A stretch of 64,000 nt of DNA. Source: Trissonchulus latispiculum (taxonomy: Eukaryota > Nematoda > Enoplea > Enoplida > Ironidae). The stretch is taken from the NCBI GenBank assembly GCA_030248195.1, contig JASAND010020430.1:1-64000 (forward strand), read 5' to 3'. Below the pieces are notes generated by a model that saw only the letters and a list, made by a program, of their open reading frames with translations, searched no databases and was not told the DNA's origin. Position 1 is the stretch's first letter, and each line of letters starts with the position of its first letter. A program made the translations under genes and the position numbers. Positions 1 through 11,053 of the stretch are shown here, piece after piece.

Positions 1-2684
1 TGCCGGCGGTGCCTACAGCCTTGTTATTCAGCGGAGAAGCTGGCTGATCACGTGGAACGATGTCTTGTTAACAAACCAAGCAAGGTGGTCATGCCAGAAG
101 ATAACACTTTGCGGTTTAAGAACCATCATCGACGTCTTCGAAGCCCCATAGTTGTGTATGCTGATTTTGAGTGTCTAACTGAGAAACTAGATACATGTCG
201 ACCGACTCCGTCTAAGTCATCCACAACCGCCTATCAGCGACATACGCCTTGTGGCTATGGTCTGGTTTCCATTAAACAGTGCTGTGACGAAGGAACAAGG
301 AGCATTGGTGAATCCTCTGTCTATCGAGGAAAGGATTGTGTGTCCAGATTTCTTGACGAAATTATTGATATTGCAGAAGAGCATAATGGAAACCTCAACA
401 ACTGTGCACCTCTTTATCTGACTGACACTGAAGAATCTGGCTTTCAACAAGCCCTCTGCTGTCATCTTTGTGGAAAACAGCTTCTTGTTGACAGAGTGCG
501 AGATCATTGCCATTTGTGTGGTTCCTACAGAGGACCTGCTCATAACAGGTGTAATCAACAACATCGTCTAAACAGAGATATCACTGTTGTTTTCCATAAC
601 CTCAGACGATATGAGCTCATCTTATCATGCAGGAAATCGGTAAGGTCTCAAAAGATAGAAAACTGAAAATGAACGCTGTAGCCAAAGGAATGGAAGACTA
701 TCTCAGCTTTTCCTTGAAGAGGACGCCCTCGAAAGAAGGAGATGACAACGATGATGAGTCAGAGGAAGAAAAGTTAATTGGAGGCTATGGTCGGATGTCT
801 GCGTCCTGGAGAATTCGATTCATAGACAGTTGTCAGTTCCTGATGGCCTCCTTAGATACTCTGGTTGCCAATCTCCAGTCCACTCAGTTGCAGATACTTT
901 CTGCAAGCTTTCCTGATCCTTCCAAAATGTCAATGTTGACTCGGAAGGGTGTCTATCCATATGATTACATGGACTCCTGGAAGCGATTTGATGAAGTTGG
1001 CCTTCCACAAAAAGATGCATTTTACAGTCAGTTGACAGAGCAGGACATTTCTGACAGTGACTACGACCATGCTGTTGCAGTATGGCAACAGTTTAGTTTA
1101 CAAACTCTTGGCGCATATCATGACTTGTACTTGTTAACTGATGTTTTGTTACTGGCTGATGTGTTTGAGAACTTTAGAGCTTTTTGTCTTCAGCATTACG
1201 GCTTGGATCCTATCCATTACATTACCTTACCTAGTTTTGGATGGGATGCTTGTCTTAAGCTAACTGACATTAAGCTGGAACTTCTCAAAGACAACGATCA
1301 GTACATGTTTTTCGAGCAGGGTATTCGTGGAGGTGTTGCGATGATTTCTCATCGTTATGCTAAAGCGTACAACCCCTATCTAGATGTATATGATAATTCA
1401 TTACCAATTTCGTATATAATGTATTTAGATGCAAATAACTTGTATGGGTGGGCCATGAGTCAAAAACAGCCTTGTGCAAACTTCCATTGGCTTTCACAGT
1501 CCGAAATTGATAAAATTGATTGGGAGGGTGTGAATGAGGAGGGAGAGGAGGGCTATGTTTTGGAAGTTGATTTGGGGTATCCTAAAGAACTTCATAACCT
1601 GCACAACGGCTATCCATTAGCACCTGAAAAACTTTTAATCTCTGATGATATGTTGTCACCATATTGTAAACAGCTTAAAGTAGATCTCAGTGTGGCTGAT
1701 TCAAAGGTGCACAAGCTCGTGCCCAATCTTTACAATAAACAAAAATATATTATTCATTTTCGTAACCTAAAACTTTATTTATCATTGGGCCTGAAATTAG
1801 AGCGAGTGCATCGTGTCCTTGCTTTTCGACAATCTGCTTGGATGCATAAATATATCAGTTTTAACACTGAGATGCGCAAGGCTGCTAAAAATGATTTTGA
1901 AAAGAATTTGTTTAAATTGTTAAATAATTCCGTGTTTGGCAAGACTATGGAAAATGTGCGGCAATATATAAATGTGGAGCTTGTATGCGATCAGACTCGA
2001 TTCACCAAATTGGTATCAAATCCTCGTTTTGAGCGGGCTACTGCTTTTAATGAGGACTTGGTAGCAGTCTGTATGGCTCGAGCGACAGTCGAGCTCAACA
2101 AACCTATATACGTTGGGTTTAGTGTACTCGATTTGTCGAAACTGCTCATGTACAATTTCCACTATAATTATATTGTACCGAAATACAAAGATAATTGTAA
2201 ATTATTGTTTACAGATACTGATAGTTTATGTTATTTTATTGAATGTAGTGATGTATATAAAGATATGTCAATTGATTCTAATCTGTTTGACTTTAGTGAC
2301 TACCCTTCCGATCATTTTTTGTTTTCCACAACCAATAAAAAGGTAATGGGGAAAATGAAAGATGAGACGAACGGTAGTCCTATTTCTGAGTTTTGCGGGT
2401 TGCGGGCTAAAATGTACAGTATTTTGTGCGGTGGGGAGGCTAAAAAGAGGGCAAAGGGTGTTAAGAAGTATGTTGTTAAACGTTATCTTAGTCATATTGA
2501 TTATGTAGAAACTTTGTTTGACAAATCTCTTCGTCGAAATGTAATGAATATGATCAGAAGCGATAAGCATCAACTATTCACTTTAACTTCAAACAAAATT
2601 AGCTTGTCAGCTTTTGATGATAAGCGTTACATTTTAGATGATGGGATTACTAGTTTATCTTATGGTCATTGTGATATTGTGTAG
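1..2684 (+). pseudogene. polB: Polinton-type protein-primed family-B DNA polymerase (polB #1), 5'-truncated by the window, one frameshift
   Basis: Copies element DNA from a protein primer in the Polinton/adintovirus family. Coding starts before base 1, with a C..C...H...C zinc-finger-like stretch. Visible in order: exonuclease motif I (YADFE, about 160); a zinc/HNH-like module DHCHLCGSYRGPAHNRCN (about 505-555); exonuclease motif II at the break; exonuclease motif III (YHDLYLLTD, about 1120); polymerase motif A (YLDANNLYG, about 1425); motif B (KLLNNSVFGKTMENV, about 1915); motif C (FTDTDS, about 2210); and the family C-terminus around DDKRYILDDGI. A one-base loss near 613-614 shifts the frame between the two open segments (1-666 and 627-2684). 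Everything downstream is open and all polymerase residues are present, so this is either a very young pseudogene or an assembly error. Confidence 0.9.
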
Positions 2685-2693
2685 TTTGTTGTC

Positions 2694-2699
2694 AATAAA
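2694..2699 (+). terminator. AATAAA polyadenylation signal of polB #1
   Basis: AATAAA lies 10 bases after the polB stop codon. A TTTATT just beyond (about 2721-2726) could serve the convergent minus-strand gene, so the two transcripts would end tail to tail. Confidence 0.6.
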
Positions 2700-2780
2700 G
2701 AAACATCAACGACTTTGCCTTATTTATTGAATAAGTACAACAATCATAGTATATACAATAGCAAGCATAATCAGTAAGTG

Positions 2781-3314
2781 TTATTCACTGTCTTGTTCTT
2801 CATTCAGGATTGAGTGTAGCAGTTGATGAGCTCGGTGAGCTGAGCAGTATTTAGCTCCATCTCTTAGCATGTGGTCCGGACAGCAACCATTGCCTTCGTC
2901 ATCAGCTATCAACATGTAGCTGGGAACCCCCAGGGTACCAGCCTCAATTACCCTGACCAAGTTTCCCCTTTCCATCAACCCAGATCGAATTAGGTTCCAC
3001 TGGGAAATACCCTTGGTTATAACCTTGTCAACATTAGCTTCCTTCAAGATATTGGAGATGAGGTCCATTGCTTGATCCCAGGTTCGTAGATGAGGACTGC
3101 AATCCCAGTCGAAACATGATCACTTTGTGACATATTGGATTGAGCCCTGTTGATTTGATGTCAGTTTCTTCAGATCGTAGGGAGCTCGGATAAACAAATG
3201 ATGTATATCCGGCTGGTGAGACTTTGGCCGTTGAATCAACACAGTCACCTCTAAAGGGATATCTCCAAGTTTCGGAACACCAATGCAAGCAACAGCAATG
3301 AAGGCAGTAGCCAT
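2781..3314 (-). pseudogene. Polinton-associated Cys/His-tail protein, one in-frame stop
   Basis: The frame opens at the ATG at 3314 (MATAFIAVACIGVPKLGD) and runs to 2781, interrupted only by a TGA at 3120-3122. It is a diverged relative of the intact gene at 11054-11590: same hydrophobic start, same 'ITKG' strand, same 'E.G' turn and same C-terminal C..H...C..HRAHQL pattern. I recognise this as a family seen repeatedly in invertebrate Polintons but cannot name its activity. It is convergent with polB #1, and a TATA-like box sits about 30 bases upstream. The single stop suggests recent decay. Confidence 0.65.
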
Positions 3315-3343
3315 GACTGAACACTTGCCTATGTTGAGTGTTG

Positions 3344-3351
3344 TATTTATA
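3344..3351 (-). promoter_or_regulatory. TATA box (TATAAATA) of the accessory gene
   Basis: On the minus strand TATAAATA lies 30-37 bases before the ATG at 3314, so the 5' leader would be very short, as in compact viral-type genes. Confidence 0.5.
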
Positions 3352-3970
3352 GGTAGAAAAGTAGGTTAAGATGAGTCATAGAAACCGGTTATAACCAGTT
3401 ATATTGTGGAAGTGTGTTGATGTTGGATAGCAATCTAAGGTGCCACAAGTTTTTTAATCAGTTCAATTTTGGTGTGATAATGTAGTATATTAATGGGTGA
3501 GGAAAAGCCACAAGCTCCACAGGCTCCACTGAGCCAGAACTGTCATTTTTATACTACTGTTGTTGCAAGGACGGACGGTTTTGGGCTTGTAAACCGCGAC
3601 GGCCGAGCAATGCGAACCGACCTACCGGTCGGGGTCGAACAAGTTGGAACAGTGTTGACCTATTTTGCGGGCATTTTGCACTGTGCTGTGAACTTAGAAA
3701 AATTATTCTAAGCCAACTGGATGCCCTCAGTGTCAGAAGAGAATTCATTAAGCACCCTCAGTAACAAATTTTTGACCAACTGAAACAGAACCTTTACAAA
3801 AATTAACTCTAATTGTGTACAGATTTAAGAAGTTTCAAAATGTTTAGTCGTAGTTGTTCACATCTGAAGATTTTATCCGTGTGTATTTTGATCACGCTAT
3901 AGAGTGTAGTTTCAAGGTTTTGGAATGGTAAGTGCTTATATTTAATGAAAGTTGCGTTATCTTAACACAG

Positions 3971-3992
3971 TATATATATAGATAGATATAGA

Positions 3993-4050
<58 letters not shown>
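3971..4050. repeat. (TA)n microsatellite
   Basis: About 80 bases of near-pure TA with a few G interruptions at its 5' edge. The YIYIYI reading frames over it are artefacts. Confidence 0.95.
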
Positions 4051-4052
<2 letters not shown>

Positions 4053-4375
4053 TGGCTTTGACTATGCAAAAATATCTGACTAAAACTAACAATATCATAC
4101 AATATATTATTACAATATATCATACACAATAATTTAAAAAATCGATGGCAATGTTACAGCTTAATAAATGCTCAAGAGCACACAAACTACCACAGTTTCA
4201 ACACTAAAGAATAAATAAAAATACGTATTGAGTCAGACAATTGTACACAATAACAATTCCAAAATTCTGTGTGTTGCTTTCCTCACTTTTTGACCAGATA
4301 CTGTTGATACTATCAACTATTTCAGTTTTGCCTGCAAAATATTCCGTTTTTAATATTTTTCTGACTCTATTTTAG

Positions 4376-4936
4376 TCCGAGTCAGAAAGCAACGTTTGCG
4401 CCATCTGCTCTGGCGAACCCGACGATCTTGCCATTGCGGATCCCTGTATGCATCGATTCTGTCTGGAGTGCATCGGGACCTGGATCCAGTACAGCTCTCA
4501 GTGCCAGACCTGCAAGCTGGAAATGGATCACCTGTTGTGCTCGATACAGGACGATGCTCGATACGAGCAGATCCAACTCGAGCACCGAGTCCCTGGGGAA
4601 AAAGCTACTGTCCACAATCTGGATGAAATGCTGATGTTTTCTGCCTTGTTTGGTTTCTGCCCTTGCGGTTTCTGCCCGAGTGCCGGTGCGGCCGGACCGT
4701 CAAGGACGCCTGCCAGACCGGCTGCACCAAGAGGTCCGGGCACGGTGCCACAGCCAGGACCGGAAGACAGCTCCAGTGAAGAGTCGGAAACCACAGAGTT
4801 AGAGGGGGAGGAAAATTTGACCCGAGCTCGAAGTCCGCGCCCATCCGTCGAGGTCGTGGATCAGGTGCCGCGAAGACGCCGACAACGCCGACGCGGAAAT
4901 CGACCGATTGTGAGACGAAGAAGAAATCAATATTGA
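4376..4936 (+). CDS. RING-finger E3 ubiquitin ligase-like protein (Topors/ICP0 type), last exon
   Basis: A C3HC4 RING opens the exon: CAIC at residues 8-11, then PCMHRFCLEC and QCQTCK, matching C2-C-H-C2-C2 spacing. The residues after the RING (LLCSIQDDARYEQIQL) resemble those following the RING of Topors-type ligases. The middle is Pro/Ala- and acid-rich, and the last about 30 residues are Arg-rich (RRRRQRRRGNRPIVRRRR), a likely nuclear or nucleic-acid-binding tail. A TTTTAG acceptor at 4371-4375 precedes the open frame, so the start codon is probably on an upstream exon I could not place. Its function would be ubiquitin transfer to nuclear targets, inferred from the domain. It shares a block with polB #1 and the Cys/His gene, so it is probably cargo of the same element. 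Confidence 0.75.
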   Translation, partial: SESESNVCAICSGEPDDLAIADPCMHRFCLECIGTWIQYSSQCQTCKLEMDHLLCSIQDDARYEQIQLEHRVPGEKATVHNLDEMLMFSALFGFCPCGFCPSAGAAGPSRTPARPAAPRGPGTVPQPGPEDSSSEESETTELEGEENLTRARSPRPSVEVVDQVPRRRRQRRRGNRPIVRRRRNQY

Positions 4937-5092
4937 GATGCAGTTTGATTTTTAACAGTTTATCCCGAAACTTGTTTTTGGTTCTGCTCTGTTCTACTTT
5001 AACTCGGTCGTGTGACTAATGAAATTGTCATTTTTTGGGCTGTGATAGAAGTTAGCGGAATGTTAGCATCCTAGTAAGGTTGAACTCGGCGT

Positions 5093-5098
5093 AATAAA
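5093..5098 (+). terminator. AATAAA polyadenylation signal of the RING gene
   Basis: AATAAA about 155 bases after the RING stop codon, the first such signal downstream. Confidence 0.5.
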
Positions 5099-5104
5099 CT
5101 AGTG

Positions 5105-5990
5105 TCTTTTTGTATACGCATAGTTCCGTTGGCACAGAGTGCAGAAATGCGGTCATTTTGGACATTTTTCTTTCCATCTTGATTTCGGCCGCTCACTACA
5201 AAAATTGTCGGTTTTTCTGACATTTATTTGTGCCAGGTGATATTGGTTAACTCCACAAGTTGGGTGATCTATTTCCAGAAACGGCATTATTCGTAGCATT
5301 AGCCTTGATGATTTCTGGAAAATTTGTTTTTAACTAAGATGGTCCCTTTAGGTCAGACAACATAAAATCCGATTTTTAAACTGTGGTGTTCCCACCGCGG
5401 CAGAAGGTTGTCTCTGTTTAGTTAAGGTTAGGTTAACAAGGAGGGGTTTGTGGGACCAAGACCCATCTCTCCAGCCCTCTCCAGGTACAAGTACTAGCGT
5501 TGTTGGGTGACAAAAGGCAAGGCGATATGGACTAAGAGATAAGCAAAAATGACTTTTTGCCCAAAATTATAAAATATTGCCAAGTACATGGACATATATA
5601 ATTTGCAAAAACATTAGACTTGGGCTATGGTAGGATGACGGGCCTGACCAGTCACCTAATCTGAACTGTACTGAGAAATTTATGGGTTCGGTGGAACTTT
5701 TTCAGCTCATTCGCTATATTTGGCGAATTTGTACAAATGATTGGGTTTGATAGTTAGTTTATGTAGTTTTAATAGCCAGGGTGCAGTTCACAACAGAGCT
5801 AATCAGAGTACATAAAAAAGTCAGTAAATATGTACGGCAGGATACATCATGATCTGCAGATCATAGGACTTCGCAGAGCAGATTAGCCGACTTCTGACGC
5901 TAAGCCTGTTAGATCAACCGATAAATCACATGTTTCATTTCATTATTGATCACAGTATCACAGTCATTCATTATCACTTTCATTATCACA
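5105..5990. other. Unassigned non-coding stretch
   Basis: No open frame over 60 codons with coding character, and no repeat or RNA gene recognised. Confidence 0.5.
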
Positions 5991-5993
5991 GAT

Positions 5994-7595
5994 GAGTGTG
6001 CAGGCACACTCTATGTTATCAGAGCAAAAGATGCTTTGCTCGCTAACGGCCCACCCCCCACCCCCCCCCCCCCCGCAAATCAGACCCATCACTTCAAAAA
6101 ATTTTGAGCACTATGTATGTGTTTTAAAGCCTAAAGCAGGCACAAAATTCGCGCAAGCACTGCTTGTGTTTTCGAGCTTAAGGGGGGGTCCATAGTGAAA
6201 AATTTTTAGACCTCGGATTTCGCTCATTTTCACGCATAATCTAGCCACATAATATGTCGTACATTTCAAGTTAAAATTTTGAGTTGTTTCGTTCAGTTCT
6301 CCGTAAGTTATGAGCCATTCATTCAGTACAATTTGAATATTACGAAAATGAGGGTGCTGCATACAACTGAAGCAAGTTTGCGCAAATCAACTTCATATAT
6401 TTAGCTTATTCCGTTATGCACATTTAAAAACCATTAATAAAAACAATTTCGAACAGTTTCAAGCCAGATAAGCTTGATCAGAAGCTTTCTTAATGGATTT
6501 TCCGAAGAAGCAAGGTCTCTGTTCCCCCCTATGTAATGAAACATTTAAGAGCGCTTAGCTTGAAATAGAGGCATTTCCGAACCATAGTTCTATGAGAAGC
6601 ATTCATCCCTGCACTGAGAGCTTTCGATTGATATATAATATGTCACATTTAGAAAATTTTGAAAAATAGCTGTTTTGTGAATTTCGGGGTTCCTGATTGG
6701 CGCACTGAGAAGTACTGGACACAGCTGTCGGTATAATTCATGCAAGAAATTGTTCCTAAGCCATGAATAAATATGCTGAAATGCAAAAAAATGCAATTTC
6801 ACAATATAACTTTGTCTTAAAATTCCTATCTTTCGAAAAGCCGCAATTTTCGCAATTTTGCAGAAAAAACTAATTTCTGCGCCAAAAAAATCTCGACACT
6901 GGCAAAAGATTCCAAGTAACATTGGGTATCGATCGAAACATTTATGCATATACTGTGTCACTGTGGAATTAGAATTTTTAGTTAGGAATTCTATTTTTTA
7001 TAATATGCAGTCAAACTTAGTGGCACCCATTTTTAGTCACCAAAAACGACAGATTTCGGTGATTTTCGGCAGCTCGCTAACTTCAAAAATTCATTAAAAT
7101 TTTTTGAAGACCTAATTCAAAATTCTAAGTCGACAGTGACACAGTATCTGTTTTGAGGTTTAAATCGGTACCAAATGTTACTCGGTATCTTACACCGGTT
7201 TCGAGATTTTTATGGCGCAGAATTATAATGGACACTTTTTCGATTTCCTATGTTTAACACATGCATACCTCTACTTTGAGGTGAATTTTCTCAACAACCA
7301 TAAGAGATCCAACTTAAATTTTATGACCTCGTTAAAATATCCCACTTGGACAATAAAATTTGTGAAAATGAGACAAATCGGAGATGGTAGAAAAAATGAC
7401 CCTAAAGTGGACCCCCCCTTAAGCACATAAATCAGAGCAATGAGAGCAATCAGAGCGTGTGAGCGTACAACCGTTTCGACTAGGTACTGATTTGCGGGGG
7501 GGTCACTAGGGTCTGATTGGGGGGGGGGGTGGGCCGTTAGCGAGCAGAGCATAGTTTTTGCTCTGATAACATAGAGCTTGCCTAGTGGCATACTC
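5994..7595. mobile_element. Non-autonomous DNA transposon-like element with about 240-bp inverted ends
   Basis: The left end (from about 6001, CTCTATGTTATCAGAGCAAAA, then CGCTAACGGCCCACCCCCC) is repeated inverted at about 7490-7590. The similarity continues inward through the AGGGGGGGTCCA and CGGATTT..TCATTTTCAC blocks and then fades. The interior has no credible gene. No flanking target duplication was found, so exact ends and superfamily are unknown. It abuts the left end of the Polinton insertion. Confidence 0.55.
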
Positions 7596-7600
7596 TAATT

Positions 7601-7606
7601 ATTATG
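7601..7606. other. Target-site duplication, left copy (ATTATG)
   Basis: Six bases identical to 29058-29063. Six-base duplications are the hallmark of Polinton integrase insertion. Confidence 0.9.
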
Positions 7607-7654
7607 AGTAGTAAAGGACGGATAAACCATGTAGTTTTAGGGGAGGAGGAGGGG

Positions 7655-7805
7655 GAGGGAGAGGCGCTGAGGCGCTAAGGCGCTGAGGTGCTGAGTCGCT
7701 GAGGCGCTGAGGGATTAGGGGGTGGAGGAGGGAGAGGTGCTGAGGCGCTGAGGCGCTGAGGGATTAGGGGGTGGAGGAGGGAGAGGCGCGGAGGCGCTCG
7801 AGGCG
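7655..7805. repeat. GC-rich minisatellite (GAGGCGCT)n in the left TIR
   Basis: Short 8-9-base units built on GAGGCGCTGA, interleaved with GGAGGGAGAG blocks. The mirrored array is at about 28856-29010 in the right TIR with a different copy order, so the two ends have diverged or slipped. Confidence 0.85.
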
Positions 7806-7923
7806 GCGCTGTAGCCGACCGGAACCACGGTCGACCCAAGCTTAAAATTGAAAATTGTCCAAATTCCTCGGGAAAACTTTATATAGGGGGTTTTCATGGT
7901 AGTAGAGTTCGAAAATGATATTA

Positions 7924-9253
7924 AAGTCTGACCAAAAAATGTAGGGAGCGAAATTGTTTTGTTTATACTGAATTACCGGTACATTTTTGCTGCAGCAATG
8001 TATATATTTTCTGAACCGTCATGGCATGAACTTGCTTTTGGTTGAAAAAAAGTTTTTTAAAATTAAAATTCATCAAAAGAAGCCGATTTTTTAAGTTTTG
8101 AAAAATCAGTAGAAGCCAGGAACTAGCCGTTCGGTGGAAAATTAGCCCATGTCCCACACATTTTGAATCCCGAATATCAGCAAATTTGGTCAAAAGTTGC
8201 CATAGTTATTCAATTTTTTCGATTTTCAAAATCCTTTGATCTTTGCCGCTTTTCCAACTTTGACTGGCTATTACTCGCGACTCACTCAATGCAAAAATGT
8301 TTTATTGGATTTTCAGGAAAGCTTACGTGTCAGCTTTCATGCGACATATGTGGTTTTTCAAAATTTGAAAATAGATTTTTTCGAAAAATACTACTTTTTG
8401 ACCCAAAATTTCGACAATGCGAATCCAGCAAAAGTGGGTAAAATAACAATATCATAAAGTCTAATCTGAGCTGAATCCAACGATATAAAGTTTGCGTGGC
8501 TACGGCTTAAATTGCCCCAGCAATGAATTTTTAAACAATTTCCGATTTCAGCTGATTTCTGATAAGTTGTGCTGTATTGTGCATTGATTTGCCGCAAATA
8601 GTGTAAATTAGCCAAAAACCGGCTAAAAAGCGAAATTGTTTAAAAATTCGTTGCGGGTGCAATTTAAGCCGTAGCCACGAAAACTTTATATCGTTGGATT
8701 CAGCTTAGATTAAACTTTACGATAATGTCAGTTTTACCCACTTTTGCTGGATTCGCTTCGTCGAAATTTTGGGTCAAAAAGTAGTATTTTTCGAAAAAAT
8801 CTATTTTCAAATTTTGAAAAACCACATATATCACATGAAAGCTGACACGTAAGCGGTCCCGAAAATCCAATTAAAACATGTTTGCATTGAGTGAGTCGCG
8901 AGTAATAGCCAGTCAAAGTTGTAAAAGCGGCAAAGATCAAAGGATTTTGAAAATCGAAAAAATTGAATAACTATCGCAATTTTTGACCAAATCTGCTGAT
9001 ATTCGGAATTCAAAATGTCTGGGACATGGGCTAATTTTCCACCGAACGGCTAGTTCCTGGCTTCTACTGATCTTTCAAAACATAAAAAATCGGCTTCTTT
9101 TGATGAATTTTAATTTTTTTTGAAATTTTTTTCATCCAAAAGAAAGTTCCTGCCATGATGGTTCAGAAAATATATACATTGCTGCAGCAAAAATGTACCG
9201 GTAATTCAGTATAAACAAAACAATTTCGCTCCCTACATTTTTTGGTCAGACTT
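7924..9253. mobile_element. Fold-back (palindromic) element nested in the left TIR, TA duplication
   Basis: Two arms of about 620 bases (7924-8543 and 8631-9253) are near-perfect inverted copies around an 88-base spacer. The termini AAGTCTGACC...GGTCAGACTT are flanked on both sides by TA. In the right TIR the same place reads continuously (GATATTAGTTTTCC in inverted sense), which is the unoccupied site. It has no transposase; the small frames in each arm mirror each other. The TA duplication suits Tc1/mariner-type mobilisation of a non-autonomous fold-back element. Confidence 0.9.
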
Positions 9254-9254
9254 T

Positions 9255-9720
9255 AGTTTTCCTATCCTACGTAAGCTCCGTGCCCTGAGTGACCCTAGAC
9301 CGGAACCTTAGCTGACCCAAGCTTAAAATTGAAAGTTGTCAAAATTCCTCGGGAAAACTTTGTATAGGGGGTTTTCAGGGTCGTAGAATTCGAAAATGCT
9401 ATTAGTTTTCCTCTGCTGTTTATGCTCCGTGCTCTACGTGACCCGCCACCGGAACCACGGTCGACCCAAGCTTAAAATGAAAAATGTCCATTTTCTACCG
9501 GAAAAATTTATCTAGGGGGTTTTCAGGGTCGTAGAATTCGAAAATGCTATTAGTTTTCCTATTCTGCGTAAGCTCCGTGCCCTGAGTGACCCTAGACCGG
9601 AACCTTAGCTGACCCAAGCTTAAAATTGAAAGTTGTCAAAATTCCTCGGGAAACTTTATATAGGGGGTTTTCATTGTCGTAGAATCCGAAACTACTATTA
9701 GTTTTCCTATCATACGTAAG
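9255..9720. repeat. About 148-bp tandem subrepeats of the TIR
   Basis: Units containing CCGGAACC..CGACCCAAGCTTAAAATTGAAA and GGGGGTTTTCAGGGTCGTAGAATTCG recur from about 9255, 9404, 9552 and 9700, with an outer unit at about 7815-7923. The mirrored set occupies about 28300-28800. Confidence 0.85.
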
Positions 9721-10434
9721 CTCCGTGCTATACGTGACCCTTGTTAGGAATCTTAGTTGATCTATACCTAAAATTAAATCTGAAAAATTGTTCATTTTAT
9801 CTGGCAAAAAGATCCAATATTGGCAGTTTTACGTGATCACAGGATATAAAATATGTGTTTTAAAGGCTTGTATTAACAAAACAATGTGCTCTGATTAGTT
9901 CTTTTTTAAATTTTATAACGTCTTCGACGCTAACCTTTTCCAGTGTAAATTTTCTAGATCTACATATAATAGTTCTCTAGTTCGAAAAATCGTTTCAAGC
10001 AATTTAAACGTACGTGCTCTTTATTCATTTCTAATTTCATAACCCAAATTAGAACAGGCAGCATGATCTATTAAATTTGTAAGTTAGTTAAATTTGAAAG
10101 AAAACTGGGTCTGTAGTTTAATTGTAACGCCCTATAGCCGGAAAAAAATTGTTAACTTTGTATCAACAGAATTAATTTCTTGACTGCTACTGAAGTGTGA
10201 TTACATTGAAAGGTTTCTAATTTTGGCTTTATCCATTTGTTAGTAAACTATCAACTCCAGGAAAACAAAAGGTAAGTAAATTCCCTATATTCTTCGCTGC
10301 TGCCTCATGAACTGGTGATTAAATAATTGGTGTAATTATAGAGGAAACAAGATTACGTTTCATTTAACTTTGCGGTGAATTAGAGGAAACAATATGACTT
10401 TGTCTGATTTGATTGAATAATTTTAAAGTCCCTG

Positions 10435-10737
10435 CTATGTACTAGACTCGCCTAGTGCTATAAATGTCTTTTCAATGCAATCTTTGCACTGAGGATGTAA
10501 ACTATGAATTAAGTCAGTAGTTGACGAATAATTAAGGTTAATACTGTTGGCCATACTGTTAATCATTTGTTTTCTCATTTCTGAACTTTCATCAGTCCAA
10601 TCCGGGAAGTGAGTCTCCAAGAAGCTTTTGACGTTGGAGGCATCAACCAAATCATCTTCCATGGCACCGATAGTAGCCTCCACACATCGCATACTGTTTG
10701 CCTGTGCAGCATAATCTTTACTAATCTCAAATTCCAT
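10435..10737 (-). CDS. Unknown 100-residue protein overlapping the TIR edge
   Basis: ATG at 10737 (MEFEISKDYAAQANSMRC), stop at 10435. The protein is acidic and helical, with no signal peptide or membrane segment; the Cys pair near the C-terminus (HPQCKDC) may bind metal. Codons after base 10586 lie inside the left TIR, so about half the protein is duplicated at 27455-27597, where an 11-base deletion breaks the frame. An AT-rich TTAAATATAA lies 25-40 bases upstream. I do not recognise the family. Confidence 0.55.
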   Translation of the reverse strand: MEFEISKDYAAQANSMRCVEATIGAMEDDLVDASNVKSFLETHFPDWTDESSEMRKQMINSMANSINLNYSSTTDLIHSLHPQCKDCIEKTFIALGESST

Positions 10738-10854
10738 CTTTACTTTAATATCTAGGCTTCGTTATATTTAAGTCGCCGTCTTCCTTTTATTAATTTTCCC
10801 CAAAAAAAGCCATTTAGGCGGATAATTTTACCCAATTAGGCGGATATTTTTTCA

Positions 10855-10935
10855 TCTTTTTTATTTTCATTTCCATTTTTTTATTTTCATTTCCATTTTT
10901 TTATTTTCATTTCCATTTTTTCATTTTATCGTCTT
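10855..10935. repeat. 21-bp tandem repeat (TTTTTTATTTTCATTTCCATT), three to four copies
   Basis: A pyrimidine-rich unit repeated head to tail in the spacer between two minus-strand genes. It may simply be slippage-prone DNA. Confidence 0.8.
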
Positions 10936-11053
10936 TTATTTTCTTTATTCATTTTCTATTTTTTTGTTTTTTTATACAGTACAACAATCATGACAACAGC
11001 TACAATTCACAGTAAAATTTACAAACCAATTGTATACAATACAGGTTAAATTG

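Larger units (their letters stand above)
7607..10586. repeat. Left terminal inverted repeat (carries a 1.33-kb insertion)
   Basis: Reverse complement of 27455-29057, with scattered substitutions and small indels. The outermost 50 bases differ by one base before a G-run length change. Repeat identity ends at the TTTCTGAA block (about 10579-10586). The inner edge runs into the coding sequence of the 10435-10737 gene. Confidence 0.9.

Noticed and set aside
4396..4844. Other frames on both strands over the RING exon
   Set aside because: Shadows of the RING frame, which alone has the complete C3HC4 pattern.
7963..9013. Mirror-image 60-92-codon frames
   Set aside because: They lie in the two arms of the fold-back element and repeat each other in reverse; no protein motif.
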